From Salinivenus iranica (GTDB taxonomy: Bacteria; Bacteroidota; Rhodothermia; Rhodothermales; Salinibacteraceae): DNA of 64,000 nucleotides. A program made the translations under genes and the position numbers. Below are positions 44,158-53,752 of this stretch, one piece after another (position 1 is the first letter of the stretch; each line of letters begins with the position of its first letter). The notes under the pieces are model-generated. The model had not been told where the DNA came from. It ran no database searches and was given only the letters and a program-made list of their open reading frames with translations. The stretch is from assembly GCA_002894665.1 (NCBI GenBank), contig NCRB01000014.1, forward strand, positions 1 through 64,000, in the 5' to 3' direction.

Positions 44158-44562
44158 ATGCCGTTCTCCGGGTTCACCCGCTGGGTTCGCGGACTGCTTC
44201 TACTTGGGATTGCCCTCCCGCTCGTTGGGTGTAGCGGGGGCGGCGGAGGAAATACGGCGCCCCCGTCGCCCCCCACCAACGTGGAGGCCACGTCGCAGGA
44301 CGGGGCGGTTGCGCTATCGTGGAGCGGCTCCTCGGCGGCCAACGAGTATCGGGTGTACCGGAGCACCCGCTCGACGTCGGGCGTGAGCGGGTCGCCCGTA
44401 AGTGAGGCCCCGCTCACCGAAGCCGCCTTCACCGATGCATCGGTTGAGAATGGAACGCAGTACTACTATCGTGTGACGGCTGTTGGGGAGGGAGGAGAGA
44501 GCGACCCCTCATCGGAAGTTACTGTTCGTCCCTTCCCGACCCCGCCCGAGGAGCGTCCCTAG
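44158..44562 (+). CDS. Lipoprotein with one fibronectin type III domain
   Basis: A 134-residue lipoprotein: lipobox LVGC with C25, a Gly-rich spacer (SGGGGGN), then one FN3 domain (PPTNVEATSQDGAVALSWSG, EYRVYRS, YYYRVTAVGEGGES). It lies 43 bp after the nuclease gene and may be co-transcribed with it. FN3 domains serve as adhesion or spacer units; a surface role is inferred. Confidence 0.8.
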   Translation: MPFSGFTRWVRGLLLLGIALPLVGCSGGGGGNTAPPSPPTNVEATSQDGAVALSWSGSSAANEYRVYRSTRSTSGVSGSPVSEAPLTEAAFTDASVENGTQYYYRVTAVGEGGESDPSSEVTVRPFPTPPEERP

Positions 44563-44631
44563 CCCCCACACTGGGCGACATTGGTCGTTCCTCCGTGGGC
44601 ATCCGTCTCAGTCGATGGTGGTCTGTGTCTC

Positions 44632-45612
44632 ATGATTTCGTTTCGGGTCCTCCGAGTCCTTGTCGCTGGACTGGCTGTGCTGCTGGCCGCGGGGGCATCC
44701 TCTCCCGCCTGGGGCCAGCCCGCCGACCCGCGTCTGCAAAAGGACGGGGAGGCCACTCATCCCCCGATCGACGAAATGAGCGGGATCGTGAAAAGCCCGC
44801 AGTTCGACAACGTCTGGTGGGTGCACAACGACAGCGGCGATTCGCCCCGCCTGTTTGCCATCGACAGCACCGGGGCGGCCCACCTGGCGCCGTGGCGGCG
44901 GGGCACCTACGCGGTCGGCGCGGCACTCGACACGACCGACCGCCCCGCCTGGCCCGGGCTGCACCTTGGGGCCGCCGCCCACATCGACTACGAAGACATG
45001 GCCACTGAGGATAGCACCCTCTACGTCGGCGACATCGGAAACAACGGAAACGCGCGCCGTGACCTTGGCATCTACGTGATTCCGGAGCCCTACTACTACG
45101 CCCGGCGCACCCGGCCGATGATGCACCTCCAGATTCGGTACCCGGACCAGAAGACCTACCCGGCGGAGAAGTGGGACTACGACGCCGAGAGCCTTTTTGT
45201 GGACGACGGCACCCTCTACGTGCTCACCAAGCGGCGAAAGGGCCAGAAAATTAACCAGCTGGACTCGGGGACGACCCTCTACCGGCTGGATACCGAACGC
45301 CTGCACCGCGTCAACACGCTCACGCTCGTGGACCGTCACCCCTCGATCGCTCCGCCTACGGGAGCGGCGCTCAGCCCGAGTGGCGACCGGCTGGCCGTGG
45401 TCTGCACGACCGGGGTCTGGATCTTTTCCCGGCCGGAGAAGGGCGACCAGTGGCTCTCGACGGAGCCCCGGGCCATCGAACTGCCAGAGTCGCGCCTCAA
45501 GCAGGCCGAGGCCGTGAGCTGGGACGATCCCCAGACGCTGCGGATCGTCAACGAAAACCGGGACGTGTTTACGCTTTCGCTCGGCGGGGATCGCGCACCG
45601 GACGCCGAGTGA
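44632..45612 (+). CDS. Secreted protein with predicted beta-propeller-like fold, function unknown
   Basis: A 326-residue protein with a signal peptide ending near SSPAWGQP (about residue 28). The mature part has repeated strands such as NVWWVHNDSGDSPRLFAID, LYVGDIGNNGNARRDLGIYVI, SLFVDDGTLYVLTKRRKG and SWDDPQTLRIVNENRDVF, consistent with a beta-propeller of 6 or so blades. I see no catalytic motif. The start is ATG at 44632. A deleted relic of the same gene lies 11 kb upstream between the two Oar-like receptors. Confidence 0.72.
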   Translation: MISFRVLRVLVAGLAVLLAAGASSPAWGQPADPRLQKDGEATHPPIDEMSGIVKSPQFDNVWWVHNDSGDSPRLFAIDSTGAAHLAPWRRGTYAVGAALDTTDRPAWPGLHLGAAAHIDYEDMATEDSTLYVGDIGNNGNARRDLGIYVIPEPYYYARRTRPMMHLQIRYPDQKTYPAEKWDYDAESLFVDDGTLYVLTKRRKGQKINQLDSGTTLYRLDTERLHRVNTLTLVDRHPSIAPPTGAALSPSGDRLAVVCTTGVWIFSRPEKGDQWLSTEPRAIELPESRLKQAEAVSWDDPQTLRIVNENRDVFTLSLGGDRAPDAE

Positions 45613-45651
45613 GGCGGGCCGTCTCCCCGCCCCCTGCAGCGTTCGACGGGT

Positions 45652-48069
45652 CTACTGGGCGTCCGAGCGCTCCGGGCCCACGCTCGACTGAATGAGGTCC
45701 AGAATGCGGCGGTACTCGTCGGTCCAGCTGGCGGGCTCCTCAAAGCCGTGCCCCTCCACCGGGTAGAGCGCCAGTTCCCAGTCCTCCTTGCCCAGCTCGA
45801 TGAGGCGCTGCGTGAGGCGGAAGATGTCCTGCGCCTGCACGTTCGTGTCCACCAGGCCGTGGGGCATGAGCAGCGGGTCCTCCAGGCCCTCCGCGTGGTA
45901 GATGGGCGAGGAGCGGGCGTAGGCGAGGGAGTCGGTCTGCGGGGTGTTCAGGATGTTGGAGGTGTACACGTCGTTGTAGTGGGCCCAGTCGGTCACCGAG
46001 CGCAGGGCTGCGCCGCCGCCGAAGTGCTCCGGCGCGGTGAAGAGGGCCATCAGCGTCATAAAGCCGCCGTAGGAGCCCCCGTAGATGAACTGTCGCTCGG
46101 GCCGGATGTCGTACGTGTCCGCGACCCACTCGGAGGCGTCGACGTAGTCCTGCAGGTCGCGCCCGCCCATGTGGCGATACACGGCCGTGCGCCAGTCGCG
46201 CCCATAGCCCGCCGAGCCGCGGTAGTCCACGTTGATCACCGTGTAGCCGAGGTCCGTGAGCAGGTTGTGGAACATATACTCCCGGAAATAGGGCGTAAAG
46301 GCGTCGTTCACGTTTTGGAGGTAGCCGGCGCCGTGGACAAAGAGGACGGCGGCGCCGTTCGGATCCTCGGGCCGAAAGACGTGGGCGGGCACCTCGACGC
46401 CGTCCGACGCCTCGAAGCGGAGGGTTCCAGGGTCGCGCCAGTCGTATGCGCTCCAGTCCTCGGTAGGGGACTCCGTGACGCGGGTGCGCGATGCCTCGGC
46501 GGTGGCGTCCCGGAGGTAGAGATCGGCCGGCTGGGTAGAGGTGGTGTAGAGGGTCGCGAGGCGGTTGCCGTCCGGGCTCAGGGCGCTCGTGTGCGTGCCG
46601 GGGGCCTGCGTGAGGCGCGTCATCGAGCCGCCCTCGGCCGGCATGCGGTAGAGGTGCCGCTCATGCGGCGAATGGCGGGTGCTCGTGAAGAACCAGGTGC
46701 TCCCGTCCCGCGAAAGCTGCGGATCGTGAATCTCGAAGTCCCCGCTCGTGAGTTGCGTCGTCGCGCCGCTCTCCACGTCGACCGTGTAGAGGTGGCTGTA
46801 GCCGGTCGCCTCGCTCTGAAAGTAGAAGCGCTCGCCGTCGGGCATCCAGCCGACGGTGCCGGGTCCGCCGTACGCGCTGATGCCGGGGCCACCGATCCAG
46901 GCCGCGTCGTGCTGACGGTCGAGCACCGTGAGGTCGCCGGTCGTGGGATCGAGGCGGGCAATCCATCGGTCCTTATTGTCGTCGGCCCGCACCACCAGGA
47001 CGGCGTGGTCTCCGTCGGGGCTCCAGTAGGGGCCGTAGCTGTAGAGGGCGCGCTTGGCCGCACCGGAGTCGAGGTCCACGCCCTGCTCCTGGCGGTACTC
47101 GGGAACGTCGTAGGCCCCGGGGAGCTGGTGAAGGTTGACCTCGAGGGTGGTGTCGCGCGCCAGGTCCTGTACGTGGAGCGCGAAGGCGTCGGGCGGAATG
47201 CCCACCTTGGGGCGCGCCTGCAGCACGTCGGCGTGGCCCGAGCGCGTGACGTAATCGATCACCTCGGTTGGGTCCGCAGCGTCGGGCTGTGACTGCAGGG
47301 CCACGGTGACGAACCGCTCGGTGGGATCGAGCCGAAGGTCGGTCACCTGGGCGTCGCCGGTGTAGAACGTCGGCGGCGGGTCGGCGGCCTGGCGGTCGTG
47401 CTCCTGCAGTGTGTCGGCGCGCTCGTCTTCGGCCTTCTCCTCGCGGAAGGTTTCAAAAAGCTCCAGCTGCTGGGCCTGCAGAAACTCCTCGCGGGGCGTG
47501 GGAGACTCGTCCTGCGGCTCGGGGCCGGAGCGGATGTCGGTGCGCTGCCGGAGGCGGCCCGTGGTGAGGTCGAGTGAAAACAGGTTGTCGTCCCGTTGGA
47601 AGAGGATGCGCGAGCCGTCGGGGCTGAAGCGCGGGTCCGAGACCTGGGCCCGCGTGTCGGTGAGGCGGGTTTGCTCGTCGGCCGCCCGGTCGTAGAGGTA
47701 CAGGTCGCCGTCTGCCGTGTACACTTTGCGTTCGGCGCCGTCGGTGTAGACGTGTTCGCCGTGGTGCCAGCCGTCGAAGGTGGGCGGATGCGAGCGGCGT
47801 TCGGCGGGGGGCACCTTTACGGGCTCGCCGCCGGCCCGGGCGACCTTGTAGAGCGAGTCGCTTTCGAAACGCCCATCGGGGTTCCAGTCAAAGTACAGGG
47901 TGTCGCCGCTCTCGTGCCACCGCGGATCGTCGGGCCAGTCGCCGACCCACGGTTCGGGCTCCTGCATGATTTGCTGAACGGAGAGCGGCGAGGTGCGCTC
48001 GGCCGGTTGGGCGTGGGCCACCAGGGGGAGAAGGAGGGCGAAAAGAACGAGACGGCGGACGCGAACCAT
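45652..48069 (-). CDS. Exported S9 family serine peptidase (prolyl oligopeptidase/DPP4-like)
   Basis: Periplasmic or surface dipeptidyl-/acylaminoacyl-peptidase. Seen: signal peptide to about VAHAQP (residue 22); an N-terminal beta-propeller with repeated DPRFSPDGSRILF and YWSPDGDHAVLVV blades; an alpha/beta-hydrolase domain from about residue 575 with nucleophile elbow GGSYGG (S666), D741 (GLVDTN) and H774 (EGHGF). All three residues are present. The length is 805 residues. The ATG at 48069 (MVRVRRLVLFALL) is preferred to upstream in-frame codons lacking a signal peptide. It may clean up peptides released outside the cell. Confidence 0.92.
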   Translation of the reverse strand: MVRVRRLVLFALLLPLVAHAQPAERTSPLSVQQIMQEPEPWVGDWPDDPRWHESGDTLYFDWNPDGRFESDSLYKVARAGGEPVKVPPAERRSHPPTFDGWHHGEHVYTDGAERKVYTADGDLYLYDRAADEQTRLTDTRAQVSDPRFSPDGSRILFQRDDNLFSLDLTTGRLRQRTDIRSGPEPQDESPTPREEFLQAQQLELFETFREEKAEDERADTLQEHDRQAADPPPTFYTGDAQVTDLRLDPTERFVTVALQSQPDAADPTEVIDYVTRSGHADVLQARPKVGIPPDAFALHVQDLARDTTLEVNLHQLPGAYDVPEYRQEQGVDLDSGAAKRALYSYGPYWSPDGDHAVLVVRADDNKDRWIARLDPTTGDLTVLDRQHDAAWIGGPGISAYGGPGTVGWMPDGERFYFQSEATGYSHLYTVDVESGATTQLTSGDFEIHDPQLSRDGSTWFFTSTRHSPHERHLYRMPAEGGSMTRLTQAPGTHTSALSPDGNRLATLYTTSTQPADLYLRDATAEASRTRVTESPTEDWSAYDWRDPGTLRFEASDGVEVPAHVFRPEDPNGAAVLFVHGAGYLQNVNDAFTPYFREYMFHNLLTDLGYTVINVDYRGSAGYGRDWRTAVYRHMGGRDLQDYVDASEWVADTYDIRPERQFIYGGSYGGFMTLMALFTAPEHFGGGAALRSVTDWAHYNDVYTSNILNTPQTDSLAYARSSPIYHAEGLEDPLLMPHGLVDTNVQAQDIFRLTQRLIELGKEDWELALYPVEGHGFEEPASWTDEYRRILDLIQSSVGPERSDAQ

Positions 48070-48220
48070 GTTCTGGAAGCGGGTGCTGGGGAGAGCGACG
48101 CACTCGTGTAACATAGGGGCGCGCCGATCCAATTTCGATACGTCGCCGGAAGGGAGACGGAACGCGCGGTAACAGTCGGCGAGGGGGGCACGTACAGGAA
48201 ATGCATTGTCCTTTTCGTTC

Positions 48221-48586
48221 ATGCGTCGCATTCCCATGGCCCACGCACGGGGGGGCTCATTCCTTCGGCGAGTGCCGGTCGAAGCCGTGTTCTGGATTGC
48301 CGCCCTCGTCGGCGTGGCGAGCCTCGATCCGCAGGCCGAGGGGATCACCCTGTGTCTGCTGGAGCATCTGGGCCTGCCGTGTCCGGGGGAGGGGCTGGGG
48401 CGCGCCATTGCGCTGCTCGCCCGCGGGCAGTTTGCGGCGTCGTGGGCCATGCACCCGCTCGCCGGCCCGGCCGTGGGGATGATTGGGGCCCACGTGATTC
48501 GGCTCTGTCGCCGATCCGCGGCCGCCGCCCCCTCGGGCGATCAATCGTCGCACGCTTCCTTCCCAACTGCCGCCTCCCATGTCTAA
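48221..48586 (+). CDS. DUF2752 membrane protein
   Basis: A 121-residue membrane protein. Seen: the DUF2752 block LCLLEHLGLPCPGEGLGRAI and QFAASWAMHPLAGPAVGMI. The usual family has CPGCG; here CPGEG, so the second cysteine is lost. The ATG at 48221 is chosen over a TTG at 48206. It overlaps the TM2 gene by 8 bp, a pairing common in Bacteroidota. Function is unknown. Confidence 0.8.
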   Translation: MRRIPMAHARGGSFLRRVPVEAVFWIAALVGVASLDPQAEGITLCLLEHLGLPCPGEGLGRAIALLARGQFAASWAMHPLAGPAVGMIGAHVIRLCRRSAAAAPSGDQSSHASFPTAASHV

Positions 48587-48938
48587 GGTTCTTCAGCATC
48601 TCCCCGAACTCGACGGCGATGAGCAGGTCGAAGTGGCTCGTCTTCTCAACAAGATGAGCGATGCGCAGGCCGAACAGTTCGCGCGCATCTACCGGACCCG
48701 TCGCCGCGAGCCGACCCACATTCTCATTCTCGCCGCGGTGGGGCTGCTGGGCGCGGCGGGGCTGCAGCGCTTCTACGTCGAGGAGTTTGGGATGGGGGTG
48801 CTGTACCTGCTGACCGGGGGCCTCTGCGTGATCGGGACGATCTACGACATGATCAACTATCAGAACATCGCGCTCCGCTACAACCGCCAGGAGGCGATGG
48901 AGGTGGCCGAGACGGTGCGGAACGTGTACGACGAGTGA
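48579..48938 (+). CDS. TM2 domain protein
   Basis: A 119-residue protein with a soluble helical N-terminus (KVLQHLPELDGDEQVEVARLL) and a two-helix TM2 module: LAAVGLLGAAGLQRFYVEEFGMG and LYLLTGGLCVIGTIYDMI, with the polar linker and acidic residue typical of TM2 proteins. The first ATG overlaps the end of the DUF2752 gene. Role unknown; TM2 proteins are often linked to membrane stress or signalling. Confidence 0.85.
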   Translation: MSKVLQHLPELDGDEQVEVARLLNKMSDAQAEQFARIYRTRRREPTHILILAAVGLLGAAGLQRFYVEEFGMGVLYLLTGGLCVIGTIYDMINYQNIALRYNRQEAMEVAETVRNVYDE

Positions 48939-48985
48939 GCAGAGGGGCGTCGTGCGGAGCGGGGGGCTCTCCCCTACCCGTCCGG

Positions 48986-50767
48986 CTATTCGCTGATCTG
49001 GAGGCGCTGCCCCGGATAGATGCGGCTGCCGTTGAGGTCGTTCCAGGCCCGGAGCTGTTGCACGCTCACGCCGAAGCGCTGCGCGATGCCGCCGAGCGTG
49101 TCGCCCTGCTGGACCTCGTAGGTGGACGCGACGGATTCGCTCCCGCTTCCCGAGTCGGTGCTGGCGAGGGAGGGCGAGGAGGCGCCGTCCGCGTCTGTGG
49201 AGTCGGAGGGGGCCGAGCGGTCGGTCACCTCAATCCGATCGAGGGGCTGGACGGGCGCGTTCATGCCGTACTGCACCCGAATCGGCTGCTGGGGGGAGGA
49301 CCCCGTATCGGCGAGGGCGTGGTCGTACTCGCGGACGGGCACCACGAGGGTGTCGCCGGCCCGAATGAGGGTGTCGTCCATGTCGTTCAAGCGGCGCAGC
49401 ACGTCGCTGGTGGTGCCGAAGCGGACGGCAATTTCGGAGAGGGTGTCGCCGGACCGCACCGTGTAGGTGGTGGCCGGTTGCTTCTGTCGGTCCGGCAGGT
49501 CGGCGTAGTTCCAGGCGAACCGGGGGTAGCTGCCGAGCGGGATGCGGAGGTGGTAGCGATCCTTGGACGGCGGGACGCGGCCCCGTCGGAGTTCCGGGTT
49601 GAGGGACTGAATGGTGCTGCGATCCGCGCCGGCGAGCTCGGCCACGGTGCGAAGGGACAGCATGCTGCCGTGCACCGGCACGTAATCGTAGGCGAAGGCG
49701 GGCGTGGCGGGCGCCGCCCCCACGTCATAGGCGTCCGGGTTGCTCATAATGCGGGTGGCGGCAATGAACATGGGCACGTAGCCCTGTGTCTCCTGCGGGA
49801 GGTAGTCGTAGGCGTCCCAGTACGTCGGGTCGTCGGCGTCGGTGCGGCGGAGGGCCCGTCGGACGCAGCCCGCTCCGCAGTTGTAGGCCGCCATGGCCAG
49901 GTGCCAGTCGCCGAACTCCTCGTGCAAGTCGCTGAGGTGGCGGGCGGCGGCACGGGTGGCTTTTTCGGGGTCGCGCCGCTCATCGACCCATGCGTTCACG
50001 CGAAGGCCGTAGCGTCGTCCCGTGCCCGCCATAAATTGCCACATGCCCACGGCGCCGGCCCAGCTGCGCGCCTCGGGGTTCAGGCCGCTTTCGACCATGG
50101 CGAGGTACTTCAGCTCCGGAGGCACGCCTTCGTCGGCCAGGATGTGGTCGATCATCGGGCCGTAGACCTGCGCACGCTGGAGCCACTGATCCACGTGCCG
50201 GCCGGTCTCCTTCTGCAGGTATTCGATGCTCTCGTTGACGAGGCGGTTGGAGGTGAGGGACACGGACATACCCTCGACCTCGGTGGGCCCGGCGGGCGGT
50301 TCGGCTTCCAGGAACGGGTTTTCCACGTCGTCCAGGGAGTCAAAGAGGCGGGCCCGCACCGAGAAAATCCGGCCGCGGGCCATGGTGAGGGAGTCCGGGT
50401 CGGCGCCGTAGCCGTGGAAGCGGCGGTACTCGGCGGTGAGGCCGCCGTAAAGCTCGCGGACGGCGTCCGCCTCCAGGGCCTGCGGGGTCTCGCGGAGGAG
50501 CGAGGCGAGGTCTGTCATCGCCCGGTTCAGGAGGCGGGCCGTGTGGGTGCTGTCCGTCGTGGTCAGCAGTTCGGTCTCCAGGGCGTAGAGGCGGGCCACC
50601 TCGGGGCGCAGCTCGGTGCTGTCGCTCGCCATCACGAGCAGGGTGTCCTTGGGCACCATCTTCGTCTCGGTGGGGAGCATGGAGGTGACGGTTCCGCACC
50701 CGGCACTCCCAATCCCCAGGAGCACGATGCAGAGGCCAACGAGAAGCGACCGAGCAGCGGCGGGCAT
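48986..50767 (-). CDS. Lytic murein transglycosylase with LysM repeats (MltD-like)
   Basis: Outer-membrane lipoprotein that cleaves peptidoglycan. Seen: lipobox SAGC with C24; helical N-terminal region; SLT domain with catalytic E226 in MVESGLNPEARSWAGAVGMW, AAYNCGAGCVRRAL and GYVPMFIAATRI; two LysM repeats near the end (YTVRSGDTLSEIAVRFG, about 430, and YEVQQGDTLGGIAQRFGV, about 545). The length is 593 residues. The ATG at 50767 starts the signal peptide; upstream in-frame codons were rejected. Confidence 0.92.
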   Translation of the reverse strand: MPAAARSLLVGLCIVLLGIGSAGCGTVTSMLPTETKMVPKDTLLVMASDSTELRPEVARLYALETELLTTTDSTHTARLLNRAMTDLASLLRETPQALEADAVRELYGGLTAEYRRFHGYGADPDSLTMARGRIFSVRARLFDSLDDVENPFLEAEPPAGPTEVEGMSVSLTSNRLVNESIEYLQKETGRHVDQWLQRAQVYGPMIDHILADEGVPPELKYLAMVESGLNPEARSWAGAVGMWQFMAGTGRRYGLRVNAWVDERRDPEKATRAAARHLSDLHEEFGDWHLAMAAYNCGAGCVRRALRRTDADDPTYWDAYDYLPQETQGYVPMFIAATRIMSNPDAYDVGAAPATPAFAYDYVPVHGSMLSLRTVAELAGADRSTIQSLNPELRRGRVPPSKDRYHLRIPLGSYPRFAWNYADLPDRQKQPATTYTVRSGDTLSEIAVRFGTTSDVLRRLNDMDDTLIRAGDTLVVPVREYDHALADTGSSPQQPIRVQYGMNAPVQPLDRIEVTDRSAPSDSTDADGASSPSLASTDSGSGSESVASTYEVQQGDTLGGIAQRFGVSVQQLRAWNDLNGSRIYPGQRLQISE

Positions 50768-50977
50768 GACGGAGACGGACGAGGTGGGGAAAACGACCGG
50801 ACGACTACTCAAGATGAATACCCACTGTGGGGGGCATCGTCAACAGTTCCGGGAGCGACCGATGAAATATTCGTGGGAGGCACGCTTCCGGATCTGCTTC
50901 GAGGTCCCGGGGCGACACGGGGATGGAGGGAGGGGCTCGTTCCGGCTCCGTAGTGTAACGATTCCCCGTCGTCTCCC

Positions 50978-51628
50978 TCAGTCCGACTCGAACCCCACGT
51001 CGGCGTGGGTTCCGTCGCAGAACGGCTTGCTTTCCGAGGCCCCACAGCGACAGAGCGCGCCCCGGTGGCCCGAGATCGTATCCTCGTCGTCGGCCGTGAT
51101 CGTCACCGGCCCCTCGATGACGAACGGGCCGTCCTCGGTGGCTCGGATGCGGAGCGGGCCGTTTGCCTCGGGATTGTCGGGGGACGACAGGTGATCGACG
51201 GCGATCTGGCCGGGGTCGTCGAAGCCTTCCTCGTGGCTTCCGTCGCAGAGCGGCTTGTTGGCGGACCGGCCGCAGCGGCAGAGCGCCATGCGCGTATCCG
51301 ACAGGAGCGTCTTGCCGTCGCTGTCGATCAGTTCGGCGTCGGCGTGGACGTAGAGGGGACCGTTCGGGGCAATCGAGAGGCGATTGGTCTCGGGGGGCGG
51401 CTCGGGATCGTTGCCGTTGCGGGTGAGGTGGAGCGCGCCGGTGGGGCACTGTGGCACCACGGCCTCCACGGCGTCGGCCTCGGCCTGGCCGGGGGCAATC
51501 CAGGGCCGGCGCTCTGGGTCGAAGACGTTTGGGAGGCCGTCCACGCAGGCCTGGGCGTGGATGCAGCGCTCGCGGTCCCACGTGACGGTGACGTCGTCGC
51601 CCTCATAGGTGTAGACGGTGGTATCCAT
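50978..51628 (-). CDS. Ferredoxin-like/double CDGSH iron-sulfur protein
   Basis: A 216-residue predicted iron-sulfur protein. N-terminal Fer4-like domain (about 15-70): RCIHAQACVDGLPNVF and QCPTGALHL. Two CDGSH zinc-finger-type domains follow: CRCGRSANKPLCDGSH (about residue 117) and CRCGASESKPFCDGTH (about residue 192). Each has the three Cys and one His that bind a 2Fe-2S cluster. The protein is soluble and acidic. Family members are thought to act in redox or cluster transfer. The ATG at 51628 starts MDTTVYTYEGDD. Confidence 0.88.
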   Translation of the reverse strand: MDTTVYTYEGDDVTVTWDRERCIHAQACVDGLPNVFDPERRPWIAPGQAEADAVEAVVPQCPTGALHLTRNGNDPEPPPETNRLSIAPNGPLYVHADAELIDSDGKTLLSDTRMALCRCGRSANKPLCDGSHEEGFDDPGQIAVDHLSSPDNPEANGPLRIRATEDGPFVIEGPVTITADDEDTISGHRGALCRCGASESKPFCDGTHADVGFESD

Positions 51629-51818
51629 GGGAGAAGAGGAAAACGATGGGGCGTAGTGTCTTCGGGGTACGGGGAGGGGGCGCGGGCGTTCGAATGCGTA
51701 ATTTGCGGGGACTCTGTCCGGGGCGGCGATCTTGTGGGTGTCCGTTCGGTATGGAAGATGTACGCAGCCGGAAAGGCACTCCGGGCCCGACGTCGTTCGT
51801 ACTTGAGAGCAGATCCCG

Positions 51819-53642
51819 ATGACCGTCACCGACGCTGATCCCACGCACGTTCTCCAGTCCGTTTTCGGCTACGAGGCGTTCCGCCCGCACCAGGAGCGCA
51901 TCATCGACCGGGTCATCGGCGGCGGCGACGCCATGGTGGTGATGCCCACGGGCGGGGGCAAGTCGCTCTGCTACCAGATTCCCGCGATGGTGCGGCGGGG
52001 GACCGGCATCGTCGTCTCGCCCCTCATCTCGCTCATGCAGGACCAGGTCGACGCCCTCCAGCAGCGGGGCGTGCGGGCCGCCGTGCTCAATTCCAGCCTG
52101 AGCCGCGACGATCGCCGGGCCGTGGAGGAGCAGTTGACGCACGACCAGCTCGATCTCTGCTACGTGGCCCCGGAGCGGGCCACGCGGTCCCGCTTCAAGA
52201 ATCTCCTCGCCCAGGCCAATCCCGCACTCCTTGCGATCGACGAGGCCCACTGCATCTCGCAGTGGGGGCACGACTTTCGGCCCGAGTACCTGGAGCTGGC
52301 CAAGCTCCGGGACGACTTTCCCCAGGTGCCCTGCATTGCCGTCACCGCCACGGCGGACCCGCCCACGCAGCAGGTCATCCTCGACCGGCTGGAGATGGGC
52401 GCACCGGATCGGTTCGTGACCGGCTTCGACCGTCCCAACATCCGCTATGTGGTGGAGCCCAAAGGCAGCGATCCCCTCCGGCAGCTCGACGACTTCATTG
52501 GGCGGGCACACCCGGGCGAGAACGGCATCGTGTACCGCCTCACGCGGGACAGCGTGGAGCAGACGGCCGACTGGCTCAACGAGCAGGGCCACACTGCCGT
52601 CCCGTACCACGCAGGCCTGTCGGGGGCCCAGCGCGAAGCGCATCAGGATCGCTTTCTGCGCGAGGACGGGCTCATCGTCGTCGCCACGGTGGCGTTCGGC
52701 ATGGGGATCGACAAGCCCGACGTGCGCTTCGTGGCCCACCTCGACGTGCCGAAGACCCTGGAGGCCTACCACCAGGAGACCGGCCGCGCCGGGCGCGACG
52801 GCCGCCCCGCCACCGCCTGGATGACGTACCGGCGGGGCGACGTGGTGCGCCTGCGCCAGCTCATCGATCGGGGCACCGAGCACGACGAGCACCGCTGGGC
52901 GCAGCGGCACAAGCTGAACGCCCTGCTCGGCTATTGTGAGACGGCCGACTGCCGCCGCAAGGTGCTCCTGGGCTACTTTGGGGAAGAAATGGAGGGCGAG
53001 CGGTGTGGCAACTGCGACAACTGCCTCGACCCGCCCACCACCCACGACGCCACGACGGCGGCCCAGAAGGTGCTTTCCTGCATCGCCCGGACCGGGCAGC
53101 GCTTCGGCAGCGGGCACGTGACCGACGTGCTCCTGGGGAAGGACACCGACAAGGTGCGTCGCCACAACCACGACGACGTGTCGACCTACGGCATCGGGGC
53201 GGATCGGTCGAAGGGCGAGTGGCGGGCCGTCATTCGGCAGCTGGTGGCGAAGGGCATGGTGGAGGTGGACGTGGCCGGCTACGGCGCGCTGACGCTCACA
53301 GAGGACTGTCGGCCGGTGCTCCGCGGCAACGAAACGGTGGCCCTGCAGGAGGGAACGACCGCCTCGTCGTCCGTCTCCAGCACCACCAAGACGGCCCCTG
53401 ACGATCCGCTGCCCGACCAGGGGCCGGAACGCGAGCTGTTCGAGGCCCTGCGGGAGACGCGCACCCAACTGGCGGAGGAGCAGGAGGTGCCCCCGTACGT
53501 CATCTTCAACGACAAGACGCTCCGCGCCATGGTGGAGCACCGGCCCGAGACGCCCGAGGCGTTCCGGGACCTGCACGGGGTGGGGGACGTGAAGCTCGAC
53601 CGGTACGGGGAGACGTTTCTGGACGTCATTCGTACGTTTTGA
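51819..53642 (+). CDS. recQ: ATP-dependent DNA helicase RecQ
   Basis: 3'-5' helicase of recombination and replication restart. Seen: [14 protein letters not shown]-motif, Walker [17 protein letters not shown] box [25 protein letters not shown] (motif VI), the RQC zinc site with CETADCRR and CGNCDNC, and a C-terminal HRDC-like domain ([31 protein letters not shown]). The length is 607 residues. The ATG at 51819 opens the frame. Confidence 0.96.
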   Translation: MTVTDADPTHVLQSVFGYEAFRPHQERIIDRVIGGGDAMVVMPTGGGKSLCYQIPAMVRRGTGIVVSPLISLMQDQVDALQQRGVRAAVLNSSLSRDDRRAVEEQLTHDQLDLCYVAPERATRSRFKNLLAQANPALLAIDEAHCISQWGHDFRPEYLELAKLRDDFPQVPCIAVTATADPPTQQVILDRLEMGAPDRFVTGFDRPNIRYVVEPKGSDPLRQLDDFIGRAHPGENGIVYRLTRDSVEQTADWLNEQGHTAVPYHAGLSGAQREAHQDRFLREDGLIVVATVAFGMGIDKPDVRFVAHLDVPKTLEAYHQETGRAGRDGRPATAWMTYRRGDVVRLRQLIDRGTEHDEHRWAQRHKLNALLGYCETADCRRKVLLGYFGEEMEGERCGNCDNCLDPPTTHDATTAAQKVLSCIARTGQRFGSGHVTDVLLGKDTDKVRRHNHDDVSTYGIGADRSKGEWRAVIRQLVAKGMVEVDVAGYGALTLTEDCRPVLRGNETVALQEGTTASSSVSSTTKTAPDDPLPDQGPERELFEALRETRTQLAEEQEVPPYVIFNDKTLRAMVEHRPETPEAFRDLHGVGDVKLDRYGETFLDVIRTF

Positions 53643-53752
53643 GGGACGGCGCGTGAAGGGATCTCACGCCTCTTGGTCGTCGTCGCACTGTAACTATTTG
53701 CCGAGAAGATGCGGCTTACAAATGGACTCCGCATAGATTCGACCCGCCGCAC

